Shown here in pieces: positions 60,632 to 64,000 of a stretch of DNA of 64,000 nucleotides (positions within the stretch are counted from its first letter, which is position 1; the number at the start of each line of letters is the position of its first letter). Under the pieces are notes generated by a model. The model had not been told where the DNA came from, ran no database searches, and worked only from the letters and a program-made list of their open reading frames with translations. The stretch is from positions 31,690-95,689 of the IMG/VR virus record IMGVR_UViG_3300031578_000009; one strand, written 5' to 3'. A program made the translations under genes and the position numbers. Origin of the DNA: a virus.

Positions 60632-60964
60632 ATGAAAGAAGATATTGATAATTTAATAGAACTACATAAAGATAATAAAGGAATTAAGAAGTACATTATG
60701 GTATTGTCTTTAAGAGAATTTAAAAACTTACAGAAATTACTTAGTGAAGAATATAGTATTAAAGAAAAACAGGTTCCAGCATCATTATGGAGACATGCTG
60801 ATGAAGATGGTAAAACTCCTTATAGAGAAGGTACTGTTAAGTTTAAAGGATTTGAACTAAATGTATATTGCCATACTAATATAGTTGGTGGATATGTGAT
60901 ATCTAAGATGAATGATTTACCATTGGTATATATGGATATATTTAAAAATAGTAGTAAGGATTAA
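60632..60964 (+). CDS. Hypothetical protein
   Basis: 110 residues, mixed, not recognised; LWRHADEDGKTPYREG in the centre. Confidence 0.6.
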   Translation: MKEDIDNLIELHKDNKGIKKYIMVLSLREFKNLQKLLSEEYSIKEKQVPASLWRHADEDGKTPYREGTVKFKGFELNVYCHTNIVGGYVISKMNDLPLVYMDIFKNSSKD

Positions 60965-60971
60965 TAGTAAT

Positions 60972-61262
60972 ATGAATATTATAGATAAAATAACAAAATT
61001 AATGTGCAATTCATCAGTTGGAACTATTAAATCTGATGAGAGGGAATTTACATTATATTGTAATAAGGAATTTAAAGATACATTTGATAAAGTAGTTGCA
61101 GAACCAAAATTGGAATGGATAAATTCAGATTATAGTAAAGATGTATTTATTAGTGGGCTTATGATTACAATAGTAGAAGATGAAGAATTTGATATACCAA
61201 TGTTATCAACTAAGATTATTAGATATAAATTTCCAGAACCAAATTTAAAGTTCATTAAATAA
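60972..61262 (+). CDS. Hypothetical protein
   Basis: 96 residues from the ATG at 60972 (the longer frame would overlap the upstream gene by 53 nt). Not recognised. One-base overlap with the 61262 gene. Confidence 0.6.
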   Translation: MNIIDKITKLMCNSSVGTIKSDEREFTLYCNKEFKDTFDKVVAEPKLEWINSDYSKDVFISGLMITIVEDEEFDIPMLSTKIIRYKFPEPNLKFIK

Positions 61263-61810
61263 TGGAAAGCCTACTAGCTAATTTTGATATAGATAATCCA
61301 AAGAACTTCTGGAAAATATATCCAACATGGAAAACTCCTAAAATATTTAAAGACTTATATGATTCTGATAAATCTAAAGATAAATCAAAATCAAGTCTTA
61401 TAATGTGGGGAATAGTTCATATGTTTGAGAAATCTCCAGAAAATCCTTGGAGAAATATGGATTCTAATGAAAGAGTAGAATTAATTAATGAAGATATAAT
61501 GGATGATTTTGACTTTGATTGGTCAAAATATAAGCCAGTAATTGATTATGCTCAGAAGATATTAATGACTGAAGATGAGAGGAATTTGTTTATACTTGAA
61601 CAATATATAGAAAAAAGACGTAGATTTCTTGAAGAACAACAGGAAGAATTAAGTTTTGAAACAATGAAAGCTCTTGACGAATCTATTAAACGTAATGCTG
61701 ATATAGCTAAAGAACTTGATAGATTAAGAGCAGCAGTATTGCTTACAGAAGATCAAGGACTCACAAAAGGTGGAAAAATTGAAAGTGCTGGAGAACAAGG
61801 GTTAATTTAA
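61262..61810 (+). CDS. Conserved protein immediately upstream of TerL (possible small terminase)
   Basis: 182 residues. The N-terminal part is aromatic (WKIYPTWKTPKIFKDLY) and the second half is a long charged coiled coil (about 110-165). The stop lies 4 nt before the TerL start. TerS commonly sits here and often has a coiled-coil oligomerisation region, but no HTH is evident, so this is inference. Confidence 0.5.
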   Translation: MESLLANFDIDNPKNFWKIYPTWKTPKIFKDLYDSDKSKDKSKSSLIMWGIVHMFEKSPENPWRNMDSNERVELINEDIMDDFDFDWSKYKPVIDYAQKILMTEDERNLFILEQYIEKRRRFLEEQQEELSFETMKALDESIKRNADIAKELDRLRAAVLLTEDQGLTKGGKIESAGEQGLI

Positions 61811-61814
61811 AAAT

Positions 61815-64000
61815 ATGGAATTTATACGAATAAACAACAGAAAAAACTTTCTACTTAGAGAAATACCTACAATTAATCCAGCTTCTAAGAAATATATAAA
61901 ATGGTGGGGCGAACAGAAGAAGCGATCAATAAATGGTTTTTGGTCAATTGATGAAGCTGGAGTTGATGTAGATATTTTACCAGAACAACCAGATTTTCCA
62001 CAAAGCAACTCCTGGAGATATATGCCTCCAGGATGTTATTTTTATGTCAATTTTGGAACTATATTAGTTAATAAAGGTGGAGCATCATCTTCTGCTAAAG
62101 TACCATCAAGACCATCTTTAGATGATGTAGAATGGGAATTTGGATATAATTGGACAGAAGCAAGGGGATTCAGTGGTTTTGAATTTGATGAAGAATATTC
62201 ATGCAATATAAGGTTAATAAAAGATTATACAGACTTAGAATTAGAACAAACTTGTATAGACAAAGATGGAAATAGAGTAGATTTATTATATTATAATTAT
62301 TTTAACAAAAAAGGTCAGCGTAAAACATATGTTACAGTAAGACAATATATAAGACAATTATTTGATAAACCATTAGGAAGACCAATTTATGGAAACATAC
62401 CTGAAAACTTAGATTTGTTAGGTACAAGGGATGGTGGTAAATCGTATTTAACTGCTGGTGAAGTAGTTGTGCCTGAAATACTATTTGATGGACAGAGAGA
62501 TTATGAGAAAAATAAAGGCGATTTACCAGTAGCAGAAGTTGTAGTTGGTTCTGGTATGTCTGATAAATCAAGAGATTTATTAAAAAAGGTTGTATTTATT
62601 ATGGAAAATTTACCTGGTAAATACAATAAAGGTACTAAAAATGAAATACCATGTCCATTCTATAAAACAATGACTGGAAGTATTGGTGCAAATAAAGATT
62701 ATGAGCATAAATACAAGAAGAAGATTGGTGGAGAGATGAAGGATGTTGGCACTGGAGCTATAATTAAACATAGAGTATTTACATCTGAAAATCCAGAAGC
62801 CGCTGCCGGTGGAAGACCTGGAACTATTATAGTTGAAGAACAGGGATTAACGCCAAACTTAATAAGTATTCATGGTGGAAACGTTGCTGCACAAAATGAT
62901 AGTGGAATAAAATTTGGATCTTCATTATACATTGGAACTGCTGGTTCAGTTGAGAAAATACGTGAGGCTGAGATAATATTTAATAATCCAGAAGGATTTG
63001 ATATGTTAACTTTTGACAATATATGGGAACCAGAGCATAAAGATAAAATAGGATGGTTTATTCCAGCTCCATATATGGCAAGAAGATTTAAAGATGAAAA
63101 TGGTAATACAAAAATTAAAGAAGCATATGCTTTTTTTGAAAAACGTAGATTAAAAGCTGCAAAATCGCCATCAAAAAGATCTTATGAGATAGAGAAAATG
63201 AATTATCCATTAGTTCCATCTGAGATGTTTGTTAATGCTGAATCTAATATATTTCCAGTTAGCCAGATAAAGCATCATTATGCAAGAATAATGGGTAATA
63301 AAAAGATGCTTGATCAAAGTTATAAAGTTGAATTTTATGTCAGGGAAGACAATGGTAAGGTTGATTTTAGAAATACTCATGTAAGAAAACCAATAAGAGA
63401 GTTCCCATTAATATCTAAAAAAGAAGAAGGTTTGGATTTAAATGGATGTCCAGAGATATTCAGTATGCCAGCAAGGGCTGATGATGGAACTGTTCCAAGT
63501 GGAATTTATTTAGCTGGATTTGACCCCATTGATGATGATGATAATTCAGATATACAAAGATCATTACAATCTTTCTTTATAGGAAATAGATTAACTAAAG
63601 AGATTGTATTTGAATATACTGGTAGAACAGAATTAGCTTCTGAATTTTATGAACAATGTAGATTAGCCATGTTATATTACAATGCAAGATGTAATTATGA
63701 AAATAATAAAAAAGGGTTCTATGCTCATATGATGAATAGGGCATCATTGTATTTACTAATGGAAACTCCTGAAATATTATTACAGAAAGATATGCAGAAA
63801 TCCAGGGGAGTTGGCAATAAATCCTTGGGAACAAATGCAACAGCAGAAGTTGTATCATGGGGACTTGAGTTAGCTGTTCAATGGCTTCAGGAGAGAGTTG
63901 AAAATCAATCTGAAGGATCTCAATTAACAATTTTACAAACAATAAAATCTCCTGCATTATTAAAGGAATTTATGAGTTTCAAACCAGGTGGAAACTTTGA
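61815..64000 (+). CDS. terL: Large terminase subunit TerL (3' partial)
   Basis: Open to the window edge (728 codons visible). Walker A GTRDGGKS (203-210), Walker B TIIVEEQG (E341, E342), coupling motif LYIGTAGS, and the first nuclease aspartate in LAGFDPIDDDD (D570) give the ATPase-nuclease order of crAss-like terminases. Role: ATP-driven packaging into proheads and genome cutting. The N-terminal about 200 residues before Walker A are long, as is usual in this group. The ORF is not closed in this window. Confidence 0.9.
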   Translation, partial: MEFIRINNRKNFLLREIPTINPASKKYIKWWGEQKKRSINGFWSIDEAGVDVDILPEQPDFPQSNSWRYMPPGCYFYVNFGTILVNKGGASSSAKVPSRPSLDDVEWEFGYNWTEARGFSGFEFDEEYSCNIRLIKDYTDLELEQTCIDKDGNRVDLLYYNYFNKKGQRKTYVTVRQYIRQLFDKPLGRPIYGNIPENLDLLGTRDGGKSYLTAGEVVVPEILFDGQRDYEKNKGDLPVAEVVVGSGMSDKSRDLLKKVVFIMENLPGKYNKGTKNEIPCPFYKTMTGSIGANKDYEHKYKKKIGGEMKDVGTGAIIKHRVFTSENPEAAAGGRPGTIIVEEQGLTPNLISIHGGNVAAQNDSGIKFGSSLYIGTAGSVEKIREAEIIFNNPEGFDMLTFDNIWEPEHKDKIGWFIPAPYMARRFKDENGNTKIKEAYAFFEKRRLKAAKSPSKRSYEIEKMNYPLVPSEMFVNAESNIFPVSQIKHHYARIMGNKKMLDQSYKVEFYVREDNGKVDFRNTHVRKPIREFPLISKKEEGLDLNGCPEIFSMPARADDGTVPSGIYLAGFDPIDDDDNSDIQRSLQSFFIGNRLTKEIVFEYTGRTELASEFYEQCRLAMLYYNARCNYENNKKGFYAHMMNRASLYLLMETPEILLQKDMQKSRGVGNKSLGTNATAEVVSWGLELAVQWLQERVENQSEGSQLTILQTIKSPALLKEFMSFKPGGNF

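Noticed and set aside
1-64000. Genome-wide TAG reassignment
   Set aside because: Large late genes (RNAP, 1249-residue protein, TerL part) contain no internal TAG, and several genes end normally in TAG; only isolated amber cases exist.

Overview
The window looks like about 64 kb of an AT-rich, tailed crAss-like phage genome (Crassvirales-type) infecting a member of the Bacteroidota. The grounds are: (i) a giant virion RNA polymerase polypeptide with the metal-binding motif D-F-D-V-D and a C-terminal HExxH zincin, followed by a second giant virion-type protein; (ii) a crAss-type layout in which structural genes run rightward and replication genes leftward; (iii) a TerL gene at the right edge; and (iv) Bacteroidota-style promoters (TTTG, about 21 nt, TAnnTTTG) on the plus strand, with few Shine-Dalgarno sites. 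Both window edges cut genes (RNA polymerase on the left, TerL on the right).

Layout. 1-13.1 kb (+): end of the late/virion block, with the virion RNAP, a phage ferritin and a 1249-residue giant protein, closed by a bidirectional terminator. 13.1-31.7 kb (-): a tightly overlapping replication and metabolism operon. It holds an RNA ligase, a dATP/dGTP diphosphohydrolase-like protein, a DUF1937 protein, a RusA-like resolvase, a DUF932 protein, a DnaE-tail-like protein, a DnaA-domain-IV-like protein, a 5'-3' exonuclease, a ubiquitin-like gene cluster (Ubl, possible E2, JAMM peptidase, E1/ThiF), a primase, an SSB-like protein and a Sak4-like ATPase. A lone TnpB (IS200/IS605) is inserted in the opposite direction. 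About 32.0-35.5 kb (-): a visibly GC-richer array of about 11 tiny ORFs, each ending at a palindromic GTTAnnC-type site, resembling integron gene cassettes without an integrase. 35.5-43.5 kb (-): DnaB-type helicase, helicase-loader-like protein, SF2 helicase and lysozyme. 43.5-52.2 kb (-): a gene-poor, RNA-rich stretch with tRNAs, tiny membrane proteins and at least ten large inverted-repeat elements, two of which are repeated families with compensatory base changes.

At about 52.2-52.7 kb the strands diverge. A rightward promoter drives a leader of about 300 nt containing several hairpins. 52.7-61.8 kb (+) holds about 25 small, mostly unknown genes (tRNA-Thr, RHH-like and IHF/HU-like DNA-binding proteins, a metallophosphoesterase) leading into TerL at 61.8 kb.

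How it may fit together (inference): the virion RNAP is injected and transcribes early genes. The leftward operon supplies most of a replisome; no complete DNA polymerase is visible here. The RNA ligase and tRNAs may counter host tRNA damage. The most unusual parts are the ubiquitin-like operon inside the replication block, the cassette array, the repeated structured RNA elements and the ferritin in the virion block. All family assignments were made by eye from motifs; no database search was run.
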